A DNA stretch of 64,000 nt, from positions 62,001 to 126,000 of the forward strand of contig MARA01000016.1 in NCBI GenBank assembly GCA_001792895.1, read 5' to 3'. The notes beneath the pieces are model-generated. The model saw only the letters and a list, made by a program, of their open reading frames with translations. It had not been told where the DNA came from and made no database searches. This DNA is from Lentinus brumalis. Taxonomy: Eukaryota > Basidiomycota > Agaricomycetes > Polyporales > Polyporaceae. Each line of letters opens with the position of its first letter. Positions within the stretch are counted from its first letter, which is position 1. Positions 23,001 to 35,482 of the stretch are shown piece after piece. A program made the translations under genes and the position numbers.

Positions 23001-24246
23001 CTCGAGCTTGAGTGTGTTCCACATCTTGCGTGCGAACTCCCTCGCAACGGCTCGACCGTACACAGGAAGACAGACGTTGAGCGTGTCAAGCGTATCTTTC
23101 TGTCGTGCATGACTTGTCAGGGATAGAAAGACTGATATGGTTATCTGAATACCTTCGTGACGGGGGATCCTGCTGTTAGCTTCTCCAAAAACACGGGTAC
23201 CGCCAACTTTCCAAACGCAGGCGTAGCGTGCAAACAGGAGCTATCGGGGAAGTGAGCAAAGACGGCTAAGTTTACGAAGATGGCGGGCTCACCGTAGTGC
23301 GGCCTTGAGATCCTCCGTGGTGATGCCGTATGGGTCATTAGGCGGCGGCCTGAATGTGATTGGGAAGTAACAGAAGGTGATGTTGAAAAAGTCCTGGAAC
23401 CTATCGGCTTAGGCTTGGACACATAACGACGGTTGGACATACCTCTATGAACCTCGTTGCGTCGAACTCGATCAGGAGAACGCGGTCAATCGCGAATGCA
23501 AGGAGGAGGTTGCGAGGGTCCTTCTCTCCTTCCGCTAAGCCGACATACCCACGGATGAACTCGTCGCCCATGTTCTTCAAAGCTTCTCTCTGGTGAGCAA
23601 CCAGATTGTCGATGATAGTGAACACCATGAAGCGCTGCGATTGCACAAGGACGTTCATCTTCACATGCGCGAAGAGCCTGCAGACGCGGTCAGCGCGAGT
23701 ACTCGACGAAGCGTGTTGCTTACGCCTTGGCAACTTCGACAGCATCGATGGACGTAAACAGCGGAAGCTTGGTGAGGGTGATTAAGCCCTTCAGAGCAGG
23801 TATGATGGTCTCCGTGTCTTCGAGCTTGCCGCAGTAGAACGCGACCAGTGTCCGGACTTGAGCGACGGAGGCCGTCAGAATGATGAGAAGCTTGAGCAGC
23901 GCAAGACGTGCGCACCGGATTGACGGTTGAGCTTCTCAGGGGGACATCGCGCGATGACGAGGGAGAGGAACTCGACGCCTGAGTTCGTGATATGTGAACA
24001 GGGTCAAGACAGGGAGTTGTCGAGGTATTTACCCTTGGTGCGTAGATCGTCTTCCTCCGAAGTGAGATACTCGCCGAGGGACTTCACGACATGTAGCAAG
24101 TTCGCGTTCCCCTGCTCAATCTCTATGAACTGTTACAGGACTGCTGCTGGACGAGAGGCTCCGGACACACCTTTGACCGTGTCCTCGATCTCCTGCTCCT
24201 GCTCCGACGCAATCCATGTCCTAACAAGGCGATCTATTCGTTCCAT
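20058..24246 (-). CDS. MMS19: MMS19, cytosolic iron-sulfur protein assembly / nucleotide excision repair factor
   Basis: Twenty exons from ATG at 24246 (MERIDRLVRTWIASEQEQEI) to the stop at 20058 join to 1056 residues, close to the family length of about 1000-1050. The N-terminal MMS19 domain shows HVVKSLGEYLTSEEDDLRTK and GVEFLSLVIARCPPEKLNRQ. The diagnostic segment DFFNITFCYFPITFRPPPND, followed by PYGITTEDLKAALR, lies in exons 5-7. The rest is HEAT repeats, such as MDGDVSQLTEGIQ-type and LLLRGIDLPDNEIRAGVIDT helices, ending at KRVVRSEAVEAR. MMS19 is the adaptor of the CIA targeting complex (with CIAO1 and CIAO2B) that hands Fe-S clusters to DNA polymerases and to helicases of TFIIH. Introns are 45-65 bases with GT-AG ends. 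Exon ends: 24171-24246, 24033-24122, 23917-23978, 23724-23856, 23443-23677, and so on to 20058-20252. A truncated duplicate lies at 29991-32659. Confidence 0.92.
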
Positions 24247-24475
24247 GTGCGACTCAATCCCAATGAACCGCGGCGCAAGCTGCTGAGGATGTGGAGGCAA
24301 GAGTCAAGTTCAGAATCTGGGCCACTTCCTCCAAGTTCTCTCCGAAGACGGTCCCTCGGGCCGGTCAGGGCCGGCCAGCCTTACGACAAGTCTCTAAGCG
24401 CCCTGACCTTGAGTTCGACTGCCATCTGCCCTTCCAACAGCACGGCCCAATTGCAAAGGCTCACAGCTCCGCTTC

Positions 24476-27400
24476 GACACAGCTCCAGACGTCGTTCCTC
24501 GTCCGACGCAAGTCTGCTCTACTGTGCAGTGCTCGTCTCTGCGCTGCGCTGTGCCCGCTGTATGCGCTTCTCTTGTCCGCGCACAGGTGAGCCGACTCCT
24601 TTCATGCGGCACCGGCCGCGGCAACACTGTAACTGGCAGGCTGCCCACTCGCTCACCGCATCCTTCCGCTCTAGTCGACGCGACTCCCGAAACAGCGTCG
24701 CCCTGAGTACGCCCCTCCGTCGCTGCCCTGTCTGGCAGTCGCTTCGCCGCCCACAGCCGCGAAACCCCAGTCTTCACGAACGCGTACCGCTGTGCGCCCA
24801 ACCGCGACAGCCCATTTCCGCTTCAGCCACACCCTCACTTCACGCTCACGTCCTCAAGCGGCGGGTCACCACGGACATACACACGCAATCACCATGATCT
24901 CCGTTTCCACCCTGTTCGCACACGAGCTCGCGCCGGGCTGAATGCAGCAACGCGTCTCGCGACAGGTACGATCCGGCACAGTCTTCTCTACTCGACCGCA
25001 ACGTCTCAGGCGCATGACGTACGAGGAGCCACGGTAAGCCTGCAATCGTCTGTTTTTGCCCTGACCGCACGCTCACGGCCTTGTTTTAAGATGTCGTAAA
25101 CTACGCACTCGTCGGGTCCTGGCATGAAACATGACCTCCGGGCCCACCCGACCGAAATACGAGACGAACACGTACGCATCCGTACGGAGCTTCGCCCACC
25201 CGCCGTCGACGCTCGCGGGGAACGGTCATGGCGACTACGCGGAGCCGTTGCGCCACTACAAGACGGTGCGCGTCGCGATCTCGCCAGCCCAATGCGGTCG
25301 CCCACTCTGCGCATCCGGCCGGACCCCGGCCTCTCTCTCTACATCAGCAATGTCCTGACTACGCGGACGCACGGCGCTCTGACAGCGTGTCGCTGCTCGG
25401 GCGTAGCTGCACGATACAGCACACGATGTCGCTACTCAGGTACGCGTCAATTCGACATTGCGTACACGATGCGAGCATGGAGGCGTACCTGCGCAGGCTG
25501 GTGGAACACGCTCGTCGCAGAGCACGCGCAGAGCACGCGCATAGCACGATGCCGTCACGGCCCAATGGAGGCGCATGGCCGACCGATATGCGCTGACAAA
25601 CATTACTGATCAGCTCGTCTCGGGAGATGCAGAAAAGGTGCGTCACCGACCTTCATGTTTGACCGCGCGCGTGTCTGGAGCCGGAGTAGAGGCGGGAGTC
25701 AGCGTCTGGGACACGGCTCGACGAGCATTACTTGCGTACCTTTCGAATGGCGTCCAGGAAGAGATCCGGGAGCCGCTACGAACGCGGTCGAGTCAGCTCG
25801 CTGCGTCTGGGCCCGAGAGCGACTACGTACACGTTGCTGGCGCGAAGGTACGTGCTCGTCGCTCAATGCTCAGCTGCTGATACGCAGCGGTCAGCGTCGT
25901 GACGATGCGAAGGTAAGTAGAATCCACACCTCTTGGCTCCCTCGGTCGCTGCGGGAAGGACGGTCAGGTGGGAGGCAGCAAAGCGCAGGCACAGGGCGAC
26001 ATACCGCGGTACGTGACATCGTCGCTCGCTCTGGCGAGGTACGAGAACGTCAGGAACAGTGCGCCATGGTAGGCTCAGGGATCAGAATTTACTCACACCT
26101 ATCCGCCTTGAGAGGCGTGTCGACAGGGCTCTGCAAATGTACATCAGTGCGTGCACGGCCCGCACCGCTGCTCACCGCTCACCGCTGTCGCTCTCTAGTC
26201 GCTGGTAGGAGGCCGGTCTACGGGAGGGAGGCGACGAGTCGTATGTGGGAGGCGGGGGATGGGAGACGGAGGAACGGCGCCCCAGTGCACGCGAGTCCCC
26301 CAGCATATGTACCGGGGGCAGGCTCCGAGTCCGTGCATCGCGTCCGTGCATACTGTGCCCACAACCCGCTCCGCCGCTCGGTGATTCGGTGCTCCGGTGT
26401 GTTCCCAGCAAGGGTTCTCGGCCACGGGAACGCGAGGTGAGGTTGTCCGTACGTACTCGATCTCGGTCCCCTTGCACTCCGACCGTTACGGATGTGCGGC
26501 GTACCTGTACCGATCTTGACACGCAATATACTTGTTTTTGTGAGTCGCCGCTTCTGCCGTGTGCGATGTGTGCGATGTGCGTGCTCGTGGAGCCGTTCTC
26601 AAGCCTGTCGATGAGGGACTGGGGTGAGGGAGATTCAGTGTGCTTCAAGGATAGTCCCTGCGCTCGAAGACTGGTCGACTCCGACACTCACTGGTATGCG
26701 TCTTGGATGACTTGAAATTGGGATGAATGCTCGGCCGTCTCGGTCAGGACTCGGACAGCCTGCATGATTAGCCCCGTGCTGTCAGGTCCCGTCCAAGACC
26801 CGGAGCTGTCAGCCATGGCAGTGAAGTCACCAGCCGACGGTCTCTGTTGCTCCCGTAATGATTCAGCACTCGTCCACCAGCTCAGCCCGCCCACTGCTCA
26901 CATATAGCAGACTTCAGCCAGTAGACTGTATTCAATCACCAGAGTGACTTGCAGCAAGCACAATTGTGAGAACCGCAAGTTGAGGGCAGTCATTCAGGCA
27001 GTGCGCTCTTGGCTGAGGCAGTCTTCGCAAGAATGGGGTCTCATTTCTCCCACAATGCCGTGAATTATCAGCATCAGATCCACGGACGGCAGCAGGAACA
27101 GATGACCTCGGGTCGCGAGTAGTACCAGCAGGCATGCAGCGAAGCTCGTCCACTACTCGGAGCTTGGATGCAGCTGCAGACCTGCACGCAGTGAGCTTCG
27201 TGCTCTGTATACCGTTGATGCTCCTCAATCTCAACTTGGACCAGGCAAGATACTTTGAAGTTACATCGTCCCAGGCAAGCGTGCTTTGCGGCGTGTCGCA
27301 GTGACCTCTGGGACTCAGCGACAGCAGCATAGAAGGCCGAACATCTGTCTGATAGACGAGAGCCAGTTCTGATAGCCTACGGTCGCAGTTCGGACGATGG

Positions 27401-29951
27401 CACGCATCAGGGACGGTGGACCTTGTTTCAGGTCGACGGAGCCACACCGCAGAAAGTGCCATAAAAATTGATTCACCGCAAATACGATACAGTGATCCCT
27501 GCAGAGTTGTAATATTATGGCATCGTGCAGGTCGCAATATTTCGCTGTTAACCAGCGATTATCTACCGAGTGCTTACATGGGAGGAGTACAGTGTAGGAG
27601 AGCATCCCGCGCATTGAAGGATTGAAGTGTACTCGGTTCGCTGCTGATCGCAGCTGGAGACAGCATCTGGCCGGACCTGTGACCGAGCAGCGGCCCTAGT
27701 TGCTTGCCGACGTCCTCGTCAAACAGAACATACTTACGAACGCGGACGGACGGCAATACATACCGGTTTGATACAGCCGATCCCGGTCCTGAAGTAACGC
27801 CGCGCCGGAGTCTACTCTGACGTCTGCTCGTGCCTCCGATCCGGGATGAACATGCCTGGACGGCCTCTGGGAGCCTAGCCGGCGGCGTGCGAAGCCCTGA
27901 AGACGGGTACCATAGCCATAGACCTTGCCGGGATCGGACAATAATGGTGGATAGCAAGGTCGGGCGATGCAGCTCGGCGTCGGGAGAGATGTCATAGACG
28001 GCGGTGTGCATGCGACTGTCATAGCATCCAAGGCTTCAGGGAAGCTAGGTTCGAGTCTGTAAGTGCATTCCAGGACTCCCGAGGCTGAGACGCGCTCACT
28101 GCTCAGTAGGGTCTGAGTTGTCCTGGCCTGGACGGTGGAAACGGCGACAGCGGCCGGCGGTCGAGTTCTCGGAGCGGTCGCAGGTGAGCGGACGCGATCG
28201 GGGCTGTAGTACGACTTCCCAGCCGCTGCGGGTAACCCGAAACCTCGGCTGCAGCGACTACATATGCGGCAATTTGTACGGCGTCGGAGTATAATTTTGA
28301 TGGATTTCGCGAATGTGCACCAGCCTTGAAGGAGCAGGAACATGCCTGCAAAGATGCCGAGCGGTCAGCTTCAGATTTGTGCGAATAGACAGCTTACCAT
28401 CCCATGCGCACTCCCAATAGCCACGAACGATCGCTGAGAGCATTGAAGATAGTATGAGATTTCGCTCTCGCAATCCTGTGATTCCAAGGACGTTGCTCAC
28501 CGTACTTGTGCCCTGGAACAACGCGTCGCAAGCCGCACGCCGCGAATAGCACGACAAGCATCGGTTGCCGCCATCAGGAAGCATCAGAAAACAGGCTGAG
28601 GTTCTGCCGTCCTCGACAGGTGAATGTTTGTTGGCCCGGAACGGGAGCGCTGTGCGCTGTGCGCTGCGCGTTTCGACGATTCGCTTCCCCTCGATCCTCC
28701 CACCACCATGTATCCTGACTGCCCCGTCTCCCACTCAGCTCTCCCGGCACCTGTGCGTTCTCTGCAACACAGCGACGATTGCACGGACGAAACTGATAGA
28801 GATCGCGTGAGTTGAGGAGTAGGCTCGGAGTCGAATTACATCACCTGCTGTCTCTGCACTGCTGCGACGCGTCGACGCCCACGAAAGACTGCTCGTAGCA
28901 TCCCTGGATTGCACCTGCATGGACGCGTCGTACAAGGCACTTCACCAGGTGAGCATGCTTTCAGCTTGTCGTGCAACACGTACGTCCGCGGTACGGCGAG
29001 GAATCCGTGCGTTCCGTGAGAAGTCTATACGCCCAGGCCGCTGAGTACTCTGACTGTCGGCCAGCCGGATCCTTACGCGTCGCTGAAAGTCCTTGCGGCG
29101 CGTCTTCTGGCCGCGTCGTCCAGTGTCCGGTGCTGCACACTCCAAGCCGGCAGCCACGCAAGGGCTTCCGTCGCAGGCGCGTGCCCAGCGCAATAGCGGA
29201 GGACCTGGGTAACCTGCGCAGAGACGGGATCTACAGCTTCGTCAGCTTCCTCTGCGCACTTTTGTCCACGTACCTGACCATACTTGCAGACGCAGGCTCC
29301 GGCTACGTCCTCTCTCATACAGGACGGACAGCCTGAGCGGGTATTCGCTCGAGAAGGCTCCCGGCGGCTGCATCTATGTGAGTCACTACGTCAATCTGCA
29401 ACAAGGAATTGCGACTTACCTGCCCAATAGCGATTCCATCGCGTGCGCCGCTCCTCAGAGATCGGATGCTCGCGTGGGCAGGCCTCCACAGGTATGTCGC
29501 GCGGCGTGCACGGTGAGTGGCGACGCTTGCCGCAGCGCAACATATCATCGACGCGTTCGGGGCCGGACGACCATGGATTCCGAGCTTCCCGGGCTGCGTG
29601 CGGCGAGTTTCTGCGCCCAGTTCGTCGTCCGTTCGCCGTCGAACTCGAGATACGGCAGCCGGAGGCACGAGCGCGGATGCTGCACAGTTGGTGCGCTGAG
29701 ACCGAGCGCACGAATCCGGGCTTTGGGCGACGTATACTTGACGGGATGGGTAGCAGGGACGAAGGCGGAGAGCGGCGAGGAGAGAGGAGAGAGCCGGTGG
29801 GAAGCGTGCTGTAGCTTAGCTAGGTGTAGTCAGTGCGGGATGCTCGAGTATGTTCGAATACCACCTGTACGGCTTGTCAGTAGCCCCAGTAGCCCACCGC
29901 CGTAGCCCTCTCCGAGCAGCCTGTACCCAACCCCGCACCCCCGCACCCCCA
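24476..29951. other. Gene-poor 5.5 kb segment between the two MMS19 copies
   Basis: No gene can be supported. Both strands show many short open frames and splice-like sites (for example AAGGTACGTG at about 25848 and AAGGTAAGTA at about 25909). A plus-strand stretch at about 25690-25850 reads like protein (VWDTARRALLAYLSNGVQEE), and a minus-strand one starts at ATG 26816 (MADSSGSWTGPDSTGLIMQA), but neither extends into a family I know. Simple repeats occur: AGCACGCGCAG units at about 25515-25550, GTGCGATGT units at about 26558-26580, and CACCGCT units at about 26163-26190. The segment may be decayed genes, an unclassified mobile element, or both. Confidence 0.4.
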
Positions 29952-30007
29952 CTAGCCTGTTACGCACATTACTCTGTACCCGCTAGTCCGTTACGCGCAT
30001 TCCTCTG
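29952..30007. repeat. Two 25-base direct repeats beside the MMS19 duplicate
   Basis: Units 29952-29976 and 29983-30007 share the pattern CTAG-CGTTACGC-CATT-CTCTG with few differences. They sit next to two GCACCCCC units at about 29933-29950 and overlap the as-read stop of the truncated MMS19 copy. Confidence 0.7.
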
Positions 30008-32659
30008 AGTCTCGTCCTATTTCCGGTCGGGCTGAATTCCCTCTGCGCGCCTCACTCCGCCGCGACTTGCCGGCCACGAGGCTACCAAACGCGCGCTCGG
30101 CTGCTGGGGGACAAAATATATTCGCGCCAGCTACGCACATGCACGCAACCCTCTTGTCAGGCTTGTAGGGAGCCAGAGCATCCGGCCGCGGATCCGTGGC
30201 GACCATAGGCCTCTCCTCCGCGCCAAGTGCAGAAAGTATGAAGAGGTTGTACAGCCGCGGAACCAGCCGGTCGATGTACTTGACCACGTCCGTGTGGCCC
30301 AGCTCAATCTTAGCAGACAGCACGTCCGCAAGCGTCTTCAGTATCGAGTGCGCATATGCAGCGGCAGGCTCCAAATCCTCCGGAGTAGAAGCTGGGGTGG
30401 AAGACGGAGATGGGACACAGAGGAGATCGAGCTTGGTGGAGAGCCGGATGACGAGCGTCTCGAAGAGGTCAGGTTGTGTGCAGAGCTTCTTGAGCGACGC
30501 GAGTGTCCGCCAGTACTTGATGCGCTCTGCATCTGCGTCGCGTGGTGGGGCGCGGTCCGGGAGGGCAGAGAAGAGGAGGGGTAGTGTGTTCCCAGAGACG
30601 TGAGACGGTGCCACGGCGGAGACTGTGCATAGCAGGTCCAGAGAGACCTCGCTGACGAGGAAGTGCACGTTTCTCAACCTGTTGCGGAACGGAGGAGGGG
30701 AGGGTGCTCACCTAAGGTCAGTCTCATCCTCGTCCTGCTGCAGTACCTCGTTCACGTTGTGCACCACGAACCCGAGCTCTTCGTCTGTAAGCAGCCCTAG
30801 AGTGCGTACCATGCTCTTGAGCGCGTCGATCGCGGGGTAAGCCGTAGCGGGAGTCTTGAGCCCCACTGTCAGAACGCCGATGACCTCGTCCTTATAGGGA
30901 GACAGAGGGACGTTTCCCTCTTCCGGCAGGACCTCGGGGTCGTGCGATGTCGACTCTCGCGCAGCCTCGATCAGGTCCGCAAGCAGTCTCAGTGTCGGAG
31001 TTCGGTTCGGCAGCTCGTCAGGGTCAAGGAAGAGCTTGACAAAGTGCGGGACCGCTCTGGCGAGGGTAAACCGCGCAACGGACGCTACAGAGATGAGTTG
31101 AGTAACGCGAGACACATGCAGGAGGAAGAGCACTGACGCGTCGTGGACATGAACGCGCAGAGAACCTTGATGGCATGCTTGGCCTGGCTCTTCTCGGGTT
31201 CGCGCAAAATCTGGATGCACTCTTCGCAAGCCTCCTTCGCCAGCCCTTCGATCTCCGCATCGTCCGCCTGCTCGGCAGGAGCCGCGGAGTAGATTGTCTG
31301 AATGAGAACCTGCATGGTCTTCAACGCCTTCTCCTCCGTGACGTTGTCCGTCGGCTGGAAGATCTGAATGGCCGAGTGAGAACGCCGTAGTGAGCCGGAA
31401 CATAGCACCGACCTCGAGCTTGAGTGTGTTCCACATCTTGCGTGCGAACTCCCTCGCAACGGCTCGACCATACACAGGAAGACAGACATTGAGCGTGTCA
31501 AGCGTATCTTTCTGTCGTGCATGACTTGTCAGGGATAAAAACACTGATATCATCGACTGAATACCTTCGTGACGGGGGATCCTGCTGTCAGCTTCTCCAA
31601 AAACACGGGTATCGCCAACTTTCCAAACGCAGGCGTAGCGTGCAAACAGGAGCTATCGGGAGATGTGAGCAAAGACTGCTTTGTTTACGAAGATGGCGGG
31701 CTCACCGTAGTGCGGCCTTGAGGTCCTCCGTGGTGATGCCGTATGGGTCATTAGGAGGCGGCCTGAATGTGATTGGGAAGTAACAGAAGGTGATGTTGAA
31801 AAAGTCCTGGAACCTATCGGCTTAGGCTTGGACACATAACGACGGTTGAACATACCTCTATGAACTTCGTGGCTTCGAACTCGATCAGGAGAACGCGGTC
31901 GATCGCGAAGGCCAGGAGGAGGTTGCGAGGGTCCTTCTCTCCTTCCGCTAAGCCGACATACCCACGGATGAACTCGTCGCCCATGTTCTTCAAAGCTTCT
32001 CTCTGGTGAGCAACCAGATTGTCGATGATAGTGAACACCATGAAGCGCTGTGATTGCACAAGGACGTTCATCTTCACATGCGCGAAGAGCCTGCAGACGC
32101 GGTCAGCGCGAGTACTCGACGAAGCTTGTTGCTTACGCCTTGGCAACTTCGACAGCATCGATGGACGTAAACAGCGGAAGCTTGGTGAGGGTGACTAAGC
32201 CCTTCAGAGCAGGTATGATGGTCTCCGTGTCTTCGAGCTTGCCGCAGTAGAACGCGACCAGTGTCCGGACCTGAGCGACGGAGGCCGTCAGAATGATGAG
32301 AAGCTTGAGCAGCGCAAGACGTGCGCACCGGATTGACGGTTGAGCTTCTCAGGGGGACACCGCGCGATGACGAGGGAGAGGAACTCGACGCCTTGTTTCG
32401 TGATATGTGAACAGGGTCAAGACGGGGTATTGTCGAGATACTTACCTTTGGTGCGAAGGTCGTCCTCCTCCGAAGTGAGATACTCGCCGAGAGACTTCAC
32501 AACATGTAGCAAGTTCGCGTTCCCCTGCTCAATCTCTATGCACTGTTACGGGACTGCTGCTGGACGAGAGGCTCCGGACACACCTTTGACCGTGTCCTCG
32601 ATCTCCTGCTCCTGCTCCGAGGCGATCCATGTCCTGACAAGCCGGTCTATTCGTTCCAT
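29991..32659 (-). pseudogene. 3'-truncated duplicate of MMS19
   Basis: Start codon at 32659, same first residues as the complete gene except for the bases around the ATG. Exons 1 to most of 11 are present with intact frames and splice sites, for example a long open stretch in exon 10 (AVPHFVKLFLDPDELPNRTP) and exon 11 up to GAEERPMVATDPR. There the copy breaks (30185). The frame then runs into unrelated sequence and adds about 65 foreign residues (DALAPYKPDKRVACMCVAGA onward) before a stop at 29991. The lost part holds the last nine exons and the C-terminal HEAT repeats needed in the family to bind CIAO partners. If made, the protein would be about 720 residues. The high identity suggests a recent event or gene conversion. 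Confidence 0.85.
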
Positions 32660-32905
32660 GCACGACTCAATCCCAATGAACCGCGGCGCAAGCTGCTGAG
32701 GATGTGGAGGCAAGAGTCAAGTTCAGAATCTGGGCCACTTACTTACCTTCCTCCAAGTTCTCTCCGAAGACGGTCCCTCGGGCCGGTCAGGCCCGGCCGC
32801 CTTACGACAAGTCTCTAAGCGCCCCCACCTTGAGTTCGACTGCCATCCTCCCGATTTTGTTCTGAACTTCCGACAGCACGGCTCAATTGCAAAGGCTCGC
32901 AGAGC
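30185..32905. repeat. Segmental duplication of 21772-24475 (MMS19 5' two thirds plus promoter)
   Basis: By eye the two segments are nearly identical through exons and introns, in the same orientation about 8.4 kb apart. Similarity starts abruptly at GCCGCGGATCC (21772 and 30185). It fades upstream of the gene at about 24475 and 32905, where small insertions appear on both sides. The flanks on both ends are unrelated. Confidence 0.85.
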
Positions 32906-33747
32906 ACGTTCACGACACCGGGCTGCGGATCTTATAACAGCGTCAGAGGAATTGCGACATCCGGATCGCTGACATACTGTAAGCACTATGTTCGCAGCCA
33001 GCGGTACTCTCTATGGCTGTACTCATCGACCAGCGTCGGGCGGAAATACGTTGGCCAGTGGCCACGGTCATCCCAACCATCTGTAAGTCCACGTTGATAC
33101 GCTGCAAATATGCGGGTGAACTTCTCTCCAGTAAATCGGGCATACTTTGGATGCTACACCACCTCTTGTTGGATTGAACAGTCTCACATCTGCGGCCAAG
33201 ACGGCGTCACTTGTAGGGGTTTGTCATCGGCTGGGAACGGTCAGTCGCTTTCCTTCCCACTCAGAAACATGCTGTGTCAACGACCCTTCCGCCTGAATCA
33301 TTTTGGTGCGTAGCCACCATACCGAGAGGCCTAACTTGCTCGCTTATTCTCAGGTCCTTGCCTTCGCTCACCTACACGTGCAGTCATGGACGCAAACCTG
33401 GGACTGGTACGCCGAATTCAAACGCTCTTCAGGTCGAACGCTCTACTACCGCTTATGGGACGCCCGACGGCCACATACTTCCGTAGCACCATCGTGTGCT
33501 GCGCGACCTCGGTGTCATCGTGACGCAGGCACTAGTCTTCTGTTTCACTTGACGTGATCGGATCGAACATGGTCAGTTATGGCCGGTGCGACCAGTGTTC
33601 GAGCTTCATACTAGGCCGTACCTCGACGTCAGCCATGGTCGAGGAGTGGCTACTGCATCGGTTAAGTAAAGCTTCATCGTGCAACGGGTGTCATTGCGTT
33701 CAGCCTCGACCCCTACAAAGCAACTACTACCTTAGCCTGGTCTCAGC
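32906..33747. other. Intergenic before DUF6533 copy D
   Basis: No gene recognised. Unlike most copies, the region 70-100 bases before the start of copy D has only a weak AT-rich word (AAGTAAAG at about 33664). Confidence 0.35.
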
Positions 33748-35482
33748 ATGTCCTCCGGCGTGGATGCTGCTGCAACTGTGGCCCTCTTTGACGCACTGTA
33801 CGTCGCACATCTTCATCAGGCTCCCACACTACATAGCTCACACCAACGAGTAGCTATACTGCTGGATACTGCGGGCTAGCAGCTACCGGTACGTTACGCT
33901 CTTCGCTGGCCATGCTTGGCCCACCTAATGCGTTCTCTCACCATAGTTGTCTTCTTCTACGACGCCTTTGTCACATTTGATCGGGAAGTGTCGTGCGTCT
34001 GGACCGCCAAGTGGACCGGAGGGTCATTCCTATTCATCGCGAACAAGTGGATATCCATGTTGTACTACGTTGTGGCGTTGGTCACATCCGCAACTTTCCC
34101 TTCCGATAAGGTGAGCGATTACAGTCCGTGTTACGACATGCGCATCTGACAGCACCCAGAGGTGTGTGTACTTCATGAGTAGGCTCGAAATGTCCAGCCT
34201 CTTATCGCAGAATGACCACGGACATCCGTAGTTGTTCCTCATTCGTTATAGCGCAGGAGGCGATTCAGGTACTGCAATTCTTTCCTGGGGCCAGTAAGTC
34301 ACGACTCTAGGACTCGCACAAAGCATCTTATAAGTTACCCACAGTATTCTCCGCCCTTCGGGCATTTGTTTTGAGCAAGAGCAAACTCGTCGGCATACTT
34401 GTGCTTGCCTTGTCTCTCGCTCCAGTCGGTGCCAATATGGTGAGTGGGCGTAACTGCTTTGCACCATTTGGATCGCGACAATTAGCGGTCGACATAAACA
34501 GGTCAAATTTGGCTATCAAGTCTCAGGAGAGAACATGTCGCCGTTCGGATGCCTAGGGACAGACAACGAGACTGAGGCGGTCTCAAACAGGTTCGGCTCT
34601 TCATCTGATCTCACACGATTTCCCGCTGACGTGGTTGAAGTGGTATGTACTCATGCGATAGTGCGCAATAGTGCGCGCTCATCCAAGAAACTGCACAGGC
34701 GTATACATATCTCGAGTTCCACTCATAGTCGCCGACATATTACTCGTCTACATCACCTGGGCAAATACAAGCAGTAGGAGCGCGTTGATAGGTATCAATC
34801 TGGACAAAAGGCTGTCTCTGTCGGACATCCTCTTTCGCAACGGTATGTCTACAGAAACAGTAGACGTGTCGTGGCTCATGACCTCCTCACCACACACAGG
34901 AACGATATATTTCGTGTGAGTTCCCCAACCGTATTCAGCTCACTAGGGATCAGACATAATCATGACGCATTTTCCAGGATACTGTCCGTCCTGAATATTC
35001 TCCACCTCGTTCTGTCGGTGACCGCGGTAATGCGCCTCACGAGACTCTTAGCGTCGAAGTGCATGCTCATTCTCTCCTTCCCTCCAACAGACAGCTTCCA
35101 ATGCACTAGGGAGCTATGTGACATACTTCACCACCCCGTACGCCTATCACAGGTGACATATCACTGCGACTGTGTAGAGTACTCATTATCGCTCTCTATC
35201 TGCAGCATTACAGCCATCCTGGTCTCGCGCTTCCTCCTTGACCTGCAAGAAGCCAACCAGAATGTCGTGAAACTTGACGCCGACGACCCGCTGCACACTT
35301 TGAGGGACCCATACGCTACGCCCAGCTTCATCTCTCCCCTTGGGGCTTTCATCAATCCAGACGTTCCCGCGCCGACCGACAATGGACTCGAGTCGCACTT
35401 TGACTGGGACAAGGAGGAGGGGTTCAGCACCTGGCAGGCCGAGTCTCCGGGCGCGGCGTCCTCGTCGTCATCCTACGCATAG
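33748..35482 (+). CDS. DUF6533-family seven-helix membrane protein (copy D)
   Basis: ATG at 33748 (MSSGVDAAATVALFDALYVA). Second exon YTAGYCGLAAT, then the DUF6533 exon VVFFYDAFVTFDREVSCVW with FLFIANKWISMLYYVVALV. The third and fourth helices are in FSALRAFVLSRSKLVG and ILVLALSLAPVGANM, the extracellular-type loop exon has GYQVSGENMSPFGC, and helix 5 reads SRVPLIVADILLVYITW. The helix-6 exon has RILSVLNILHLVLSVTAV; the last exon has ITAILVSRFLLDLQEANQ, SFISPLGAFINPD and a tail ending SSSSSYA at 35482. The acidic tail is weaker and contains a Trp-bearing FDWDKEEGFSTWQ not seen in the others. This is the first of seven consecutive plus-strand copies and follows the MMS19 duplication by about 1 kb. 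Confidence 0.82.

Noticed and set aside
25575..25910. Plus-strand protein-like stretch with splice-like sites
   Set aside because: Reads like coding sequence for about 50 residues, but no upstream or downstream exon in frame gives a recognisable protein.
26690..26816. Possible first exon of a NACHT/STAND-type gene on the minus strand (MADSSGSWTGP, then QAVRVLTETAE)
   Set aside because: The start resembles such N-termini only loosely, and no NTPase motif (P-loop) follows on the minus strand.
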